Below are positions 40,501 through 55,500 of a DNA stretch of 64,000 nucleotides, one piece after another. The notes below the pieces were generated by a model. That model saw only the letters and a program-made list of their open reading frames with translations, was not told where the DNA came from and made no database searches. Each line of letters begins with the position of its first letter. The stretch's first letter is position 1. Position numbers and translations under genes: made by a program. The DNA lies in the NCBI RefSeq assembly GCF_914767665.1, contig NC_059503.1:12834001-12898000 (forward strand). The letters run 5' to 3'. The DNA is from Harmonia axyridis (Eukaryota > Arthropoda > Insecta > Coleoptera > Coccinellidae).

Positions 40501-43500
40501 GGTCATACAACTTACATAGGAAATAGAAATAAATTTGGAAAAATTAATTTGGTAGTGAGAGAGGAAAAATTTCGAAGAAAATTAGTAAAAATTGAAACAA
40601 GATGCTAAAAACTTTTCTCCGATTTGTTTATGGTCCAAATATTCAATGGTAAAGAAGACTTTGATGGTTAAGAAGAATATAAATACCTCCAGTAATTAGT
40701 AAATCGGTAAAATATAGCAAGGATCGAAAGTTATTAGAGTTGAAGATAAAAAGTTAGTTCTTTTGGTTAATGTAGATAAAAAAAGATAAGAAGCGCGTTT
40801 TCATAATTGCGAAAGATGATAAGAGAATAGATGTCTTCACACCAACGGGATTGTCCACAATGAAAGTTTTTTCTGACCTATAGACGAGGTCACTGCAATA
40901 TACAACCTATTGGAAAAAACACATTTGGCAAAATCCCGTGTATCAGCAACTCTTCTGGCAAAATCTGGAGATAGTATGACTGTGCTGAAACATCATGGTG
41001 CTGGTTTGAAGAGTATCCTACGTCTGTTGCTGAAGGATATATAGAGGACAGTATATTTTCAAAAAAAAAGGAGGTCTGGGTTTAAAAAAAAAATTGAAAC
41101 CAGACAATGAAATATGAATACATGTTTGCTGCCGGAAATCTAACATTTCATCTAATATAATGCACTCAATAATGGCATTGATAATAATTAAACAATAAAC
41201 TCAAAATAACAAACTGGTATTTTCAAAAATTCAAAAGTTGATCACGCAACATCGAGATCCCGGCCAGAACAGTATTTTCTTAATCAACCGATAACGCTGC
41301 TTTTTTTTTTAATTTTCTACCTTTCTACAGCTTGCTCTTAGACTATCACTGCCTGAATCCAACTGAAACACTTCTTGTATGAGCATATTAAAGGATTCTT
41401 TCTCCCCGTTTAGGGCCGTCGATCAGTTTGGTGACGAATACAATACGTGCATGATTATATAAATCATGCCTTAAAAGTAACGAAATGCAACGTAGTTAGA
41501 TGCCTTTGTACACTTTGGTGTTCAAAGGCGTGACATTGGTCTTGTTATTAACAATTCAATGGTGGACACAAAGAAGAAAAGGATCTCGAGCAACTAGCTT
41601 TACGAGACAATTTTGTTATTACTCGTTTTCAAAAAGAAGTAAGAGTAGCCTCCTTGAAGCAATTCCAGATACAAGAGTTCATTAGAACTCTGGAACTGGA
41701 AGGCGAGCTGTAGATCACATCTTTATTGTTTAGATGACTTATTTCAGCAAAACCTATGGACCAAGAGCTGTGGCCACCCTGTTCAACGAATTTTAATCCC
41801 ATAGAAAATGTGTTTTATATTATTAGAAAGATACTTTTTTACTAAAATCGGTTCGAAAGAGAAAAGTAGAAATCTCACTTTGTCGATGTCTATATATCTA
41901 ATGGGAAAAACATATATCGTATTACAAAATTTCTTGAGAGCAGAAAATTATTCTTTCTGGGTGTGACACTGCTAATGTCACATAATTCATCTGCTTGAAA
42001 ACTATTCCCTAGGAATATACCAAAGCTTAGATTAACTCAGACTGAGGTAGTTGGCCTCATCCCAAGTGAATATTTCATTGTGTGCAAAACGACCCATTAA
42101 TGAAGGGAATGGTGTAGGAACTCTGGCCTATCCTAGCCTACGCCCGCAAAACGATTGTCTAGCGACTGCCTACTCGATTCTAGCACCTCTTACCTTCTTG
42201 TATAATTTGATCCACGTCAAGTCACCTTTCGAGTCGGTGTACTGCAGTCCGAAAAACCAAACCTCCCTAAGACCGATTGTCTTTACAACCTGGTCGAAGA
42301 GTTGCTTGCCAGACGTCGTCTGTTGAATCGCGAACTCCAGTTCAGCGTCCATCGTGGTGACACGAACGTTCATCTGTAAATTGAGAAAAATCATTTAGTG
42401 CATATTCCAATGGGCACGTGTACGTTAATATAATGTTGTGAAATGTTACCAACCGTTTATCATCAGTAAAAATGTCGCAACAATTGTTTTTATATTCAAG
42501 TATTTCACATAACAAAAAATAGACACGTAGTTATATTTCTGGTACAGTATAAATATTTCAAATATAATGTTTGGCGAGATGTTATCGACCCAAGTTAATT
42601 TTTAGAGGGGATTGCGTTGTTTCATCCTAATATCTCTGATAGAATCGTCAGTATTCTGGTATTTGGGTTGATATTGAATGGTTCATAGAAATTTCAGCCT
42701 TTTCGAATATGCGGTGCACGTTTTGCATGCATGAATTAGAACTTCTCGAGGAGTAATAGTGTTACAAGGCCGAAAATAACTCACTGAGGAAGGCTGATTT
42801 TTTTTAGAAAAGAAGGATGAGGAAGCATAGTTGGCAGATTATTCTACCGTGAAACCATTGTCTTGGAAATACTGCTGTGTGAAAAAAAATACCCTGGAGT
42901 TCATATTCCAGGAGATACTTACGACTTACGAGATTAATATGTAAATAAGCTTGGTAATAAAGCCTTCCAACCGAGTCAAAACCAAAAAGAACAAGCCAAA
43001 TTAGATCAATAAATTTTGATGGAAAATGCATATTTTGTATTTAATTATCCCTAATGAAAATGTGAAGGTTTTCTGTTCTATATTTTGAACAACGATAAAA
43101 AATTGAACAGTAACTTCTTGTCAAAATGTAGGAGATAAAAATTGCTACTGGGGACAAATAACTGAAGCTATATTAGTATACCAGGAAGTCGACAGATGTT
43201 ACCTCTACCTACTAAACCCGAATAGTGGACTACATTTCGAGTGCAATCAAGAGAACAGCCATTCTGTTGAAATATAGGCAAGAAAAAGCCTTTGTGTGAA
43301 ATCGCCAACGTCTTTCAAATATATAACACGAGCACAATTCCGTGAAATCGCTTCAGAATTAACTTCCAATAGATTAACGTGAACCGTTAACAAGAATGGA
43401 TCATTACCTCTATCTTATAGGTGCAGATAATAGGCGAATATCTTCGCACATCCTCCGCTTTCCTGATCGCCATATCCTTGACTGTTGCACCTTATGTAAC

Positions 43501-46500
43501 ACAGGTTGCGTGTAGCAATTTGAAATCTGAGGGACCCTACCTACATCGAATTTGATTTCCAAGTCACCCGTGCATCTATTTGAATTTTCTACCTATGCAT
43601 TTTAATTGACTGCAAAACGCTTTCACACATAAAAACCACATTTACATGGGCGTACAACTTTGCTTCCGTCGTTTTTTTTTCCGAAATTCCAGGCTTTATT
43701 GTAAAAAACTGGTTATACATTTATGATTCAAAGTATTGTCCATCGCTGGCCACTACATTCTCCCATCTTTCGGGCAGTGTACGAATCCCGCGTTGAAAAA
43801 ACTGGTCATCTTTTGAAGCGATCCACGAATCTATCCAATTTTTTACTTCTTCATAAGACCGGAATTGATGTTCAGCCAGGCCGTGTGCCATTGATCGAAA
43901 CAAGTGATAGTCCGAGGAAGTAACGCCTGGAAAACACGGCGGGTGGGGTAGGATTTCCTATATCAACGATTCCAACATTTGCGCAACATGGGGTCGAGCA
44001 TTGTCAAGATGTAAAATCACTTCATCATGCCTCTCGTTGTATTACGGCCGTTTGTCTTTCAATGCTCGGCCCAAACGCATTAATTGCGTTCGATAACGAT
44101 CGCCTGTGATTGTTTCAGTCGGTTTTAAACATTCATAATAAACTACACTGAGCTGGTCCTACCAAATTCTGAGCATGACCTTGGAACCGTGAATATTCGG
44201 TTTGGCTATCGAAGTGGAAGCATGGCCGGGAGATCCTCATGATTTTCTGCGCTTAGGATTATCGTAATGAACCCCATTTTCCGTCTCCAGTCACAATGCG
44301 ATGCAGAAATCCCTATCATTTTTGTCTTGCAAGCAGCTGTTCACAAGCAAACAAACGCTGTTCAACATCTCTCGGCTTCAACTCGTACGGCACCCAATTT
44401 CCTCGTTTCTGAATCATTCCTATGAATTTTAGGCGTTTTGAAATGACTTGTTGTGTCATTTCCAATGATCCTGCCAATTCTTGTTGCGTTTGATACGAGT
44501 CTTGATCAAGTAAAGCCTCCAAATCCCCGAAAACCTTCTCTGTCCCACCGCCATGCTGGTATTTGACGTCAAAATCGCCGTTCTTGAAGCGTTGAAACCA
44601 CTCTCGGCATATTCTTTCACTAATAGCGGTCTCACCATATGTATTTGAGAGCATTCGATGAGCCTCAGTCTCAGATTTCTTCATATCGAAGCAGCAACCT
44701 CCCGCAAATGACGAGAATTTGGCTCTTTAGCCGACATGTTTAATCAAGAATAACTTTATGATGCAGACACAAATCGACTAATATTTCGATGGCGTTATGT
44801 TTACAAATACCTAAGCTTATTGTATGACATCTACGATCTATTTATTTCGACTACCACTTACAGGTACAGCCATCTATTGCAAAACGGCGAAAGCAAAGCT
44901 GTACACCTAATATCTGAATTTTCTACCGATGCATTTCAATTGACTGCAAAACGCTTTCGCACATAAAAACGACAAAATTATTCATTTACTTAGTTTGTGT
45001 CGCAAACGTAACAACGCGTGGATAATTATAATAAGATTGTTTTGTGGCGAATTTGCGTTTTGTTGTAATGGAAATTGTGCGGTAATAGATATCGCTCTGT
45101 ATGCAGGTGCAATCCGATAGAGTTTCTATTGATTATAAACCAATTTCATTCTCAGTCATTTGTGGGTAATTTCCAACCGCTATCGTCAAGAAGTTTATAA
45201 TGATTACGGACCTTGAATTTCAGATAATTTGAGAAAAATTGCGATATTAAAATCGAGGCAAATTTTATACAGTGCTTGATTATTTTTTCATATGCCACAT
45301 ACTACTTCAACGCATTAAAAATCTATTAATGAATATCATTACCGAAATGTTTCAATACATTCCTTATTTTATATACATATCACCAGAAATGAATCACTGA
45401 ATCAAACGCCAGAAAAGCAGGTTTGTGGAAGTTCTTTTTGTCGCCAAGTTGGCACAGCTGCCCTTTAGACTCAGGTGTATATATTTACATGACTTCATAT
45501 GTCAGGTGTGTTTTATGATAATGGATGCAAATGTTGAAGAATCTGCTTTAAATGATGGCGCTGGTGAATTGATTCGAAAACTTCCGCTCGAAAAATCCGT
45601 ATCACTTCCTGAACAACTTTGATTTCATGTCTGTTGGTCTGTGTGTCCGCACAACCTTGTAACAGCCTGAACTTTTACAATTCTTATTCGATTTCAACGA
45701 AATTTGAATCTACCATTGGCAACATACGGCTGGACAGTTTTATGTGGACCACCCAGTATATCGGGTGTCCCAAGGTGAGTGGCCTATTAGATTATTATGG
45801 AAACTATTGATGGTAAAGATTTCAAATTTTGTGGTTAGATATTTGGCCATGTAAGGTACATTTTTAAAATAATTTCACATTTCCAGTGTTGCCGGATGTA
45901 CGACAATTTGGCAACAACTTTGTTATTTTAAATGGGACATCAGGTATTTCTATTTTTTTTATGATACTCCATAAAATATTAAATCTATTCACTTTTACTT
46001 TTCCATCCCTATCTTTAACGGTTTTTGAGTTATTAATTATTTTTCGAAATTTTAGATCAAATTGGCGTATTACGAAAATGACTCTAGTTCGCTGAATATT
46101 TGAGATTTGAGTCAGAAATTTTGCAAGTCGTTAGATATTGATCTGATCTGTGTCACTGTTTTTGAATTATGGTTGTCAATAATACAGGACGGACCAAAAA
46201 AAATCATCATTTGCCAAGTTACAAAATTGTAAAAAAGTCTTTTTTTTCAAATTAGACACCTAGTATATTTTTCAATTTTTGGAATCAGTACAATACACTC
46301 TACAATTTTTCTATTCACGTCCCTATACCTATCTCAACTGGATTACGAGTTATATGCGTTATATGTGTATATCTTTCTTGAGCCATTATTTATAGAAAAA
46401 CCTCGGAACAAAACACCTGTTAGGCAATAATTGTTTATTTTGACATTTATGGATTGAACTGATTCATTGATATATCGATCTATGAACGACATAGAGAAAA

Positions 46501-49500
46501 TAACAAAACAAAAGAAATTAACGCTTATTGAATCAATGTGAAATCTAATAAACGCATATAACTCGGAATCCAGTTGAGATAGGTATAGGGACGTAAATAG
46601 AAAAATTGTAGAGTGTGTTGTACTGATTCCAAAAATTGAAAAATATACTAGGTGTCTAATTTGAAAAAATAGACTTTATTACAATTTTGTAACTTGGCAA
46701 ATGATGATTTTTTTTGGTCCGTCCTGTATTATTGACAACCATAATTTGAAAGCAGTGACACAGATCAGATCAATATCTAACGACTTGTAAAATTTCTGAC
46801 TCAAATCTCAAATATTGAGCGAACTAGAGTCATTTTCGTAATACGCCAATTTGATCTAAAATTTCGAAAAATAATTACTAACTCAAAAACCGTTGAAGAT
46901 AGGGATGGAAAAGTAAAAGTGAATAAATTTAATATTTTATGGAGTATCATAAAAAAAATAGAAATACCGGATGTCCCTTTTAAAATAACAAAGTTGTTGC
47001 CAAATTGTCGTACATCCGGCAACACTGGAAATGTGAAATTATTTCAAAAATGTACCTTACTTGGCCAAATATCTATCCACAAAATTTGAAATCTTTACCA
47101 TCAATAGTTTCCATAATAATCTAATAGGCCACTCACCTTGGGACACCCGATATACCCCCTTTCATTGAAACTTTTAACTATCATCCACAAAAACGCACTC
47201 AAAGTTTCGAAAATAGTAATTTTTTAAACGTCTGTGGACTAATTACAAGGAAATAACATCATCATGAGGACCTCAGACAACTTTTCAATTCCGGAAAAAG
47301 TACCTCCTCGAGCGGGACTCGAACCCACAACCTCCGAATCACTAGTCCAGTGCTCTCCCTCTCAGCTACCGAGGAAGTTGAAAATTCCAACCGCATACGA
47401 GGAAATCGTTCTGCATGCCATGATGTCATTCACTTCAAAGGTTCCAAATATCTACAATTATAATTCACAAAACAAACGGCCGAATATCAACCAGGAGGCC
47501 ATTTGTTACCCGCTTAGTCTCCCTCCAGTAACTATGAAATTTAATTCAACAGAGATCGGTGCCAGAAATAAAAGTAACCTATAAATGCGAGATCGGTGCC
47601 GCCATTACCGTGAGTAATGAATCTCATTATAGGTACAGTTCGATCGAAAATCGTCGGGATAAATGAGACGTGGCGGCCTGGATGGAATGGAATATCGTTT
47701 CTAAGCGATCGTTGGTCATTGAGGTGCTTCCAAAGGTTTCAATCAGAACCGTTTGGTTCACGTCGATCACTGATGTGCTTTCAGGAATAATTTTTTTTCA
47801 CAACCTCGCATTGGGTTACTAAGCTGGTCAGTGACTTTATTGCGATCTGCGGCTGATCAACAAACGTACTGCTATTTTTACGTACATAATGAATTTATAT
47901 TCGATCCATCCATTAACTGTAATAAATCTGCTGTCAGGAAGGAACACTGTTTATTATTGTTCGACATTTCCCATGTCAGCTGTCTTCGGGAGGTTATGTC
48001 ATTTAATAATGGAAAGATACAAGCTTCAAAAAAGTTAATTAATTGTTTTTATCGAACCAGTGCTCATCTGAAAATACTGGGAGAAAACATTTTTCAGTTA
48101 ATCGCCTCACTATTCGCTGTATTGTATAAGCGAATTTGAAAGTGAATTGTCTTTTCAAAATTGTCTATAATACGACGAAAAGTGAGGCGATCAACTGAAT
48201 AATATCGTCCATGAATTATTCTTAAATTTCTCTCAGTATTCACAAATGAGAACTGAACTTGATAAAACAACTCAACAATTAATAATTCTTATTTCCATGA
48301 TTAAACGACATAACCTATTGACATAAGAAATGTCAATCAATAATACACAGTGTTGCCAAAATCATGATGGCATTTTAAATCGTATCATTAACATTGCAAA
48401 CACAGAAAACTCATAGCCTCACACGAAAACACAAGCGTTTGTCAATGCACCAAAGTACCTATGCTGTTTTCGATAAAGTTGTAAATCTTAATAAACATTT
48501 TCTGAACCACTATGCACATTTCAATTTTCACTAAAAAAAAAATAGGATAGATTCATCGTTTCATAATTGTATTCATGTTAGAAATCAACAATCGCATCAC
48601 ACATGAAATAAGTGGCAAAATGAAGCACTGTAAACAAACTATTTTATGAATATTGTGGGCTTTTTTCATAATCAGGGAATACTCAAGAATATTGAAAGAA
48701 ATACTTCAAAGAATACAATATATTCTATCAATTTAAAATTTTGCGTAGTTATAGATATGAATTAACACTATCAAGCTTCGTGGGTTGATTGCTTTATCAG
48801 AACCATAGCAAATTCAACTCAGAATATTGATCAGAAAAACCCATAGAGTAATAAACATCAATAGAGGGAGTATACGTTATTTTTACATGTCCCCAACATG
48901 GTTAGATTACATTGTCGGATAGTGATATATTTTCAAATCCACAATTTCACTATATCGTTATGAATGTATATTACATTGAACGAAATATATTTATTTGAGT
49001 GATTCCCGATTAAATATACAAATTTGAATATTTGGAATCCGATATTTTTCCTAATTGTCGAATTCATGATAAGCAGAATATTTATTATTTTCTGTATCTA
49101 CCTGCTGAAATCCAAGGTTTGGCAATCATCGGTTGTTTCACGTCGTTTTGCGCGCTTGAAGTTTGTTTTCTGAATTTCTGATATATTTAGGTATTTAATT
49201 CAATATATTTTGAGTTAATATGAAACGTTGATTTACTATGGGACATAAAAAGTGCGTTCTAAGTGGAGAAACTCGCGAATTGAGTGAAATAGCGTATCAC
49301 TGTTATGTTTTCATTTCCGCGAGCTTCATGTCAAATTTGATAGTTCATGTTGGGGACAAACTCTGATTACTGAAAATGACATATGCTCCCTGTATCTATG
49401 TTTATTACTCTGAGATTCAGATAAACTTGGAGCAATATTGAAACCTCGCGTATTTCATAGAGCACCATTATTTTCTCGCCAAACCCCGTATATACATCGA

Positions 49501-52500
49501 CCAATCGAAGAAAACCATGCGTTAATGGAACCGAAACCGAGCCTAAATCATCAATCGAATTAACTTTCAATAGATCAACGAAATTCAATAACGGATGTCG
49601 GTAATAACCATCCGTGGCGTCTGCGAACAATTTAAAATGTGTTATTCAATTCGTCACGTCGAGCCTTGGAACAACAGCAGATTGTTCGTTATAAATTAAA
49701 ACATGATCTAGTAAATTTCATTCAGACCAATCCGGATCATTGGACAACCTATGACAGATTGAGGCTAGATGAAATCCAATCCAGACAATATTTGAATTAA
49801 GATGTGTAAAAACATGGTGAATGCACTAGTCAATTTTTGAATGAAATTACATTTGACCAAATTGAAAATATTAGTTTTAGTTCGTGGCGGCGCCGCAATA
49901 TCTTACTTGTCATTTCGATCTTTTTTCCTTTGATTTTGATAGCATTCATTAATTGAAACCCGATCCTGGCCAATAAGAAGCGATGTGTAACCGAGTATGA
50001 TCGTTTAAAGTCGTGAAACAAAACACAAAACGTTCACTACATAGACAAACTAATCTTAGTTTATCTATGGTTCACTAGAATGAATTCAAATATTATGTAT
50101 TTGAAATAGAGAATTCATTGGAGTTGAGGTGTTCTTACAATTTCAAGAATTGCTTACACAGGTCATAAATATAATGCAAGATACATGGGTGCAAAATTTC
50201 ATAAAACTCATAAATAATAAATAACAAGAATCTCTCATAATTTGTGAATAGCGCTACCTACAGTTGACTTAACGAAACTTAACTTATATTTTCAAAATTG
50301 GCAAAACAAAATCTAATCAGTCCATACACCTGGTTTTTAGACATCTTAATTTAAATATTTTATTTCGCGCAAATCTAAAAGGGGTTTTCCATAGAGTAAT
50401 AGACATAGATAGAGGGAGTATACGCAATTTCTACATGCCCCCAACATGGTTATATTACGTTGTCGGATTGTAATATATTTTCAAATCCACAATTTTACTA
50501 TATCGTTATGAATGTATATTATAATGAATGAAATATATTTATTTGAGTGATTTCCGATTAAATATTCAAGTTTCAATATTTGGAATCCCCTATTTTCCTA
50601 ATTGTCGAATTTATAATAAGCAGAATATTTATTATTTTCTGTATCTACCTGCTGAAATCCAAGGTTTGGCAACTTTTGCTCTCCTAGTGTCATCGGTTGT
50701 TTCACGTCGTTTGGCGAGCTTGAAGTTTGTTTTTTGAATTTCTGATATATTTAGGTATTTATTTCAGTATATTTTGAGTTAATATGAAACGTTGATTCAC
50801 TATGGGACATAAGAAGTGCGTTTTTTGTGGAGAAACTCGCGAATTGAGTGAAATATCGTATTACTGATATATTTTCATTTCCCCGCACTTCACCTCAAAT
50901 TTGATATGTTGGGGACAAAATTTGCTTACTGAAAATGGCATATACTCCCTCCTTCTATGTTTATTACTCTGAGGGGTTTTCCAATAGGAATTACACAATT
51001 TAAAATGCTTGTAATGGCAACACTGTGTAATATTTTTAGACATTTCTTATGTCATTTTATCATGAAAAGATGCACGCTTCAACAATGTTTGGAAATAGTT
51101 GAATTGTTTCATAAAATTCAGTGCCCATTTGTGATACACGAAATACTGGGCCGTACTTACTACCAATTTCAAATTTGTCTACAATATGACGAATATTGAC
51201 TCGATTTACTGAATAACGTTCTTCCAAAATGCCTCTCAGTACCCATTCACAAATGAGCACTAATTTTGATGAAACAATTTAAAAAATTCTTAATAAACGT
51301 TGTTGAAGTTTGTATTTTTATATGATTAAATCACATAACCTAGTTAACACAAATGACATAAGAAATGTAAAAAAATAATACAGAGTTGCCAATATAATCA
51401 TTTGGAATTGTAACTGATGTAAGTCTTTAGTACTTTGCGTTACGATATTCTGCTTGAATTTTATGGTTCTGACAATGCTTTTAACATGAGACTTGAAAAT
51501 GTTATATTATACATATGAAAATTTCAACTCGGTCGGATCTGTCATAGAATTTTTTATCAATATACTGTGAGCTTTTACAAGAGTTTTGTTTTCGAATGTA
51601 GTTATTACAGAAAATCTCTCTTACATTTAATGATCTATTTTCTATAATAATTAATTCAATCAAACGAGAATACTTCATCACGGCAAATTTTGATTAGATT
51701 CTATAAAAAAACAGTCGAAACGAATACCGTTGGAATAGTATGATACTGGCGAACGTAATTATTATGTTTCAAATTGAACTGGAAATACGGAAACAGGTAA
51801 CCATGTGAATCCTCCTATACATCAAAGGTCAATAAATTAATGAGTATGGCCACGATAATTACGAACTTCAGTTCACCTATACATGAAACATCTTTCAGGT
51901 TTTTTTCGCTGCATCAGTTATATTCATATTAAGGCATCCACTAAAAACGAGCAAAAAAGTTGGGATCAACGTTTTTTTGCTTGATGAAAAAACGAATCTT
52001 TAGCTCATCGTTTGACTCAACAACAGGCTCCAAATAATAGGTTGCAGTACGTCAAATGTATAAAAATGAAGGAAGCTCTGACGTTAAGTCAAGAGTTTTT
52101 AAGAGTTCGTTCATTCTTGCGCTAAGTGCATACTTGGATTAATATCCAAGTTGCAGTTATCTGATGATAACTGCAGTTGGCAGATGACACTGAAATTTTG
52201 CTGAAGACTTGACATTGTTTTTCTTTATATGTATGTAGACATGAGAAATATCAATTCGGTCGGATCTGTAGTCACAGAAATATTGCGTATTTCTCTTCAC
52301 ATTTTCTGATTGAATTTTCTATGGTTCTTATGACTACATCGAAACGAAATTTCCCGCCACATGGGATAAAAAAGTAATTATAATGATAATATTGGAATTA
52401 TAATATAAATACGAAATTACAAATTCCTCTGCTTATTTTCTAAGAAAATCTATTGAATTCATAAGACATAAAACTTTTTTTATCTATTTTAATAGGTTAT

Positions 52501-55500
52501 ATAACTTAAAAACTGTTGAAATAACAGAAGTTTTCAGGTGAAAAGCCAATCATGTATTTAAGATTTTGATATTAACTTTTTTCTTGGACACTTCCAAGGT
52601 TGTCAAGAGAGAAAAAACAAATAATTACCTTCTTAAACGCAAATTACTAGCCAAGATAGGCGATAATTGTTCAAATATTTGATTGTTTTTGAATAACAAT
52701 AAAAACGATGGCATAAACTTAAAGGTTTATTTATTATTTTTACGTCACTCCATAATAAATTAGCCTTTTTACTATTTTTGATTGTAGCTTAGTTGAAATT
52801 TACTTAACTAATATTTTTGAGAAATTTTAAAACATGACATTTAAAGTACAACTGCCTAAAACAAGGAACAAAAATCTTCACCATGATTAAAAATCGCTTT
52901 CATTCATTGCGTTACAACTTTCTAATTGATCTAAATACAAATTGAGCAAAAATACCTCATTCGCCATAATTGATCAAATTGAATCTATCCTATTTTTCAA
53001 CCAACAATTTTTTCAAAATAAAATACTTTTCCGATGTGAAAGAAAAACAAATAACAAAAGATCTACGAATGACTTTTCGAATCAAGATTGAAATCAATTT
53101 CATTAGTAAATTAAATATAAATCACACAAAAATACCAACTGAGTTCGTTTTGATCTTGTAGTACGTCAAAGATATCGATGAAAATATCGAAAATTTAACA
53201 CAATATTTTATTAACCTCACATTGATAAACCGATATTTCAAAACCTTGATACTCGTAAAACTGCTGGAAGCCAGAGCTTTGCAATTTATTTTTCAGTTAA
53301 TTGACGTCAAATACATGGTTCATATTTACATATTACAAGTTGAATACACTGATACATTAATTTTTTCACTTACTTGTTAGATCATTTACATTCCGTGAAA
53401 ATGAATTGATGACGAAGAAGTATAAGATGGAACGGTTTGTTAGATAATTTAACAACTATAAAGTTGAATAAAGTTCAAATTCGGAAATTCAATCATTTTC
53501 GATTGAGATATTCTGTGTTATGAAAATATATAAATTATAGTTGAAAAATGCGCGTTTCAGAACTTTTAGTATTCGAAAATATTGAATCGTACCATAAAAT
53601 GAGTAAATACAATTTTTTTTGTGAAATATTATCACAAAATTCAAAACCATAATTTCGATTAGTCAAGAATACAACAGATCCCTCAAAACTGCCAATAATT
53701 TCCGCTCTGAAAACAAAAGAAGAACCACCAACTACTCCAAAAACATAATCTCTACCACTGTCGGAAACAACAGATTTAGGGACACCCTGTATAGGGTGGG
53801 CAAATTTCGAAGTTTTAGCACTACAACTTTTACTTCACTTTTTACGTAGAATCCAGTGGCTTGCTCGTTTTTTAGAAGAACTTTCGATTACGAAACTATG
53901 AACCAAAGTTACCTATGTTTTTTTTTTAATTGGGAACACTATATTTATGTGTCATTTTTTGAAAGAATAATTCTTAATGATTTGATACAACATCGTATGA
54001 TTTGGGTTATCACTATTAGGTCTTAAATTTCTCTTTAGTTCCTTTCCAAATTGAATTGTTGAGTTTAATCATATATGCGTTAGTTCATATGCTATTTGAA
54101 ATATGTAGTAGTACTTGTATGTATTCATTCTGGAGACCTATAAAATGATGTATCCATCTCATCAAACTGTATCGATTGAAACAGTCAGATCCATTTTGAG
54201 ATACAAAAAGTTATAAAATATCAAGTTTCGAATTTTGTAGAAATTAGTAAAAAGCATAGAAATAATGAGATTGATGGAAAGAGACGGCTCTTTATATAGA
54301 AAACTCCATTTTTTTGTCTCATCAACAGTTAAAATCATAGAAATATTGGGACTCTCACATGAAAAGAGGTTTTTTGACCATTTTCTATTTTTTATATTGA
54401 TGCAAATCATGCGGTGAATATTTTGAAATCAGTAAAAATTAAGCTTGCAAAAAATGGCACAGAAATCTAATTTTCCGATTTAAGAAACACAACTTTGGTT
54501 CAAACCGTCTTAATTATAAATTATTTCAAAAAAGACGAGCAAGCCACTGGATTCTAGGTGAAAAAGTGCCTGTAAAATGTCTTAATTTCAGAGCTCTATC
54601 AACAGTATTAGCGGAAATATAATTTTTTTTCGATATCGCCATTTTTCTAATTTTCGCTTAAAACTCGAAAACAGAAAAAGGTGGTCGAAAATGAATACTA
54701 CTTTTATTAGTTTGTCAGAAAAATAGAACGAGGCCTGAAAACAAAGGAAGAACCACCAACTAATCCAAAAACCTAATCCCCACTCCCTATCGGAAACACC
54801 AGATTTTGGGACACCCCGTACAGATCTTATCGTTGAAATCTCGCAAAAATTTCGCGAATGACCTACCAGTTTTCCGGACACCATGATGGCCGATCTTCAG
54901 CAGTCCGCAACAGGCACAAAAGAACAGGGTGAAATCACCGACTACAATAAAATATACGGCACGAACAATTCGAATCACCGAGAGCCGCAGACTGAACCGC
55001 GAAGAAGCCGGCAAATGAACTGACTCGTCGTACAGAGGTGTATCTGGGAGCGACTCCTGCAGATGCCGCGCGCACCTGTTGCAGGCTAGCGAGCGGAGAA
55101 CCGTTGGACTTCGACTGCGTACACTGCGCGACAAAAAAAAAACAATAAGGATGACGAGTTCCCTCGCAAAGGGGTTAAATTTAGATGCATTATTTTCAGT
55201 GATACCTCCAGTACCATACCACTTATTTTTCTCGTTGGTTCAAAGTTCAGAATAATAAACATAGATAGAGGGAGCATATGTCATTTTCAGTGAGCAAATT
55301 TTGCCCCCAACATGAACTATCAAATTTGACATTAAGCGCGCGGAAATAAAAATATATCAGTGATACGATATTTCACTCAATTCGCGAGTTTCTCTACAAA
55401 GAACGCACTTCTTATGTCCCATAGTGAATCAACGTTTCATATTAACTCAAAATATATTGTAATAAATACCTAAGAATATCAGAAATTCAGAAAACAAACT

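Noticed and set aside
45886..47025. Mirrored frames MLPDVRQFGNNF... as a duplicated gene
   Set aside because: They are the same arm sequence of a foldback element; low-complexity Phe/Ile/Leu-rich translation without conserved domain.
54787..55134. 115-codon Arg/Ser-rich minus-strand frame
   Set aside because: It lies in the CpG-rich leader of the MVSGKL Moesin exon and is out of frame with it; likely 5'UTR.
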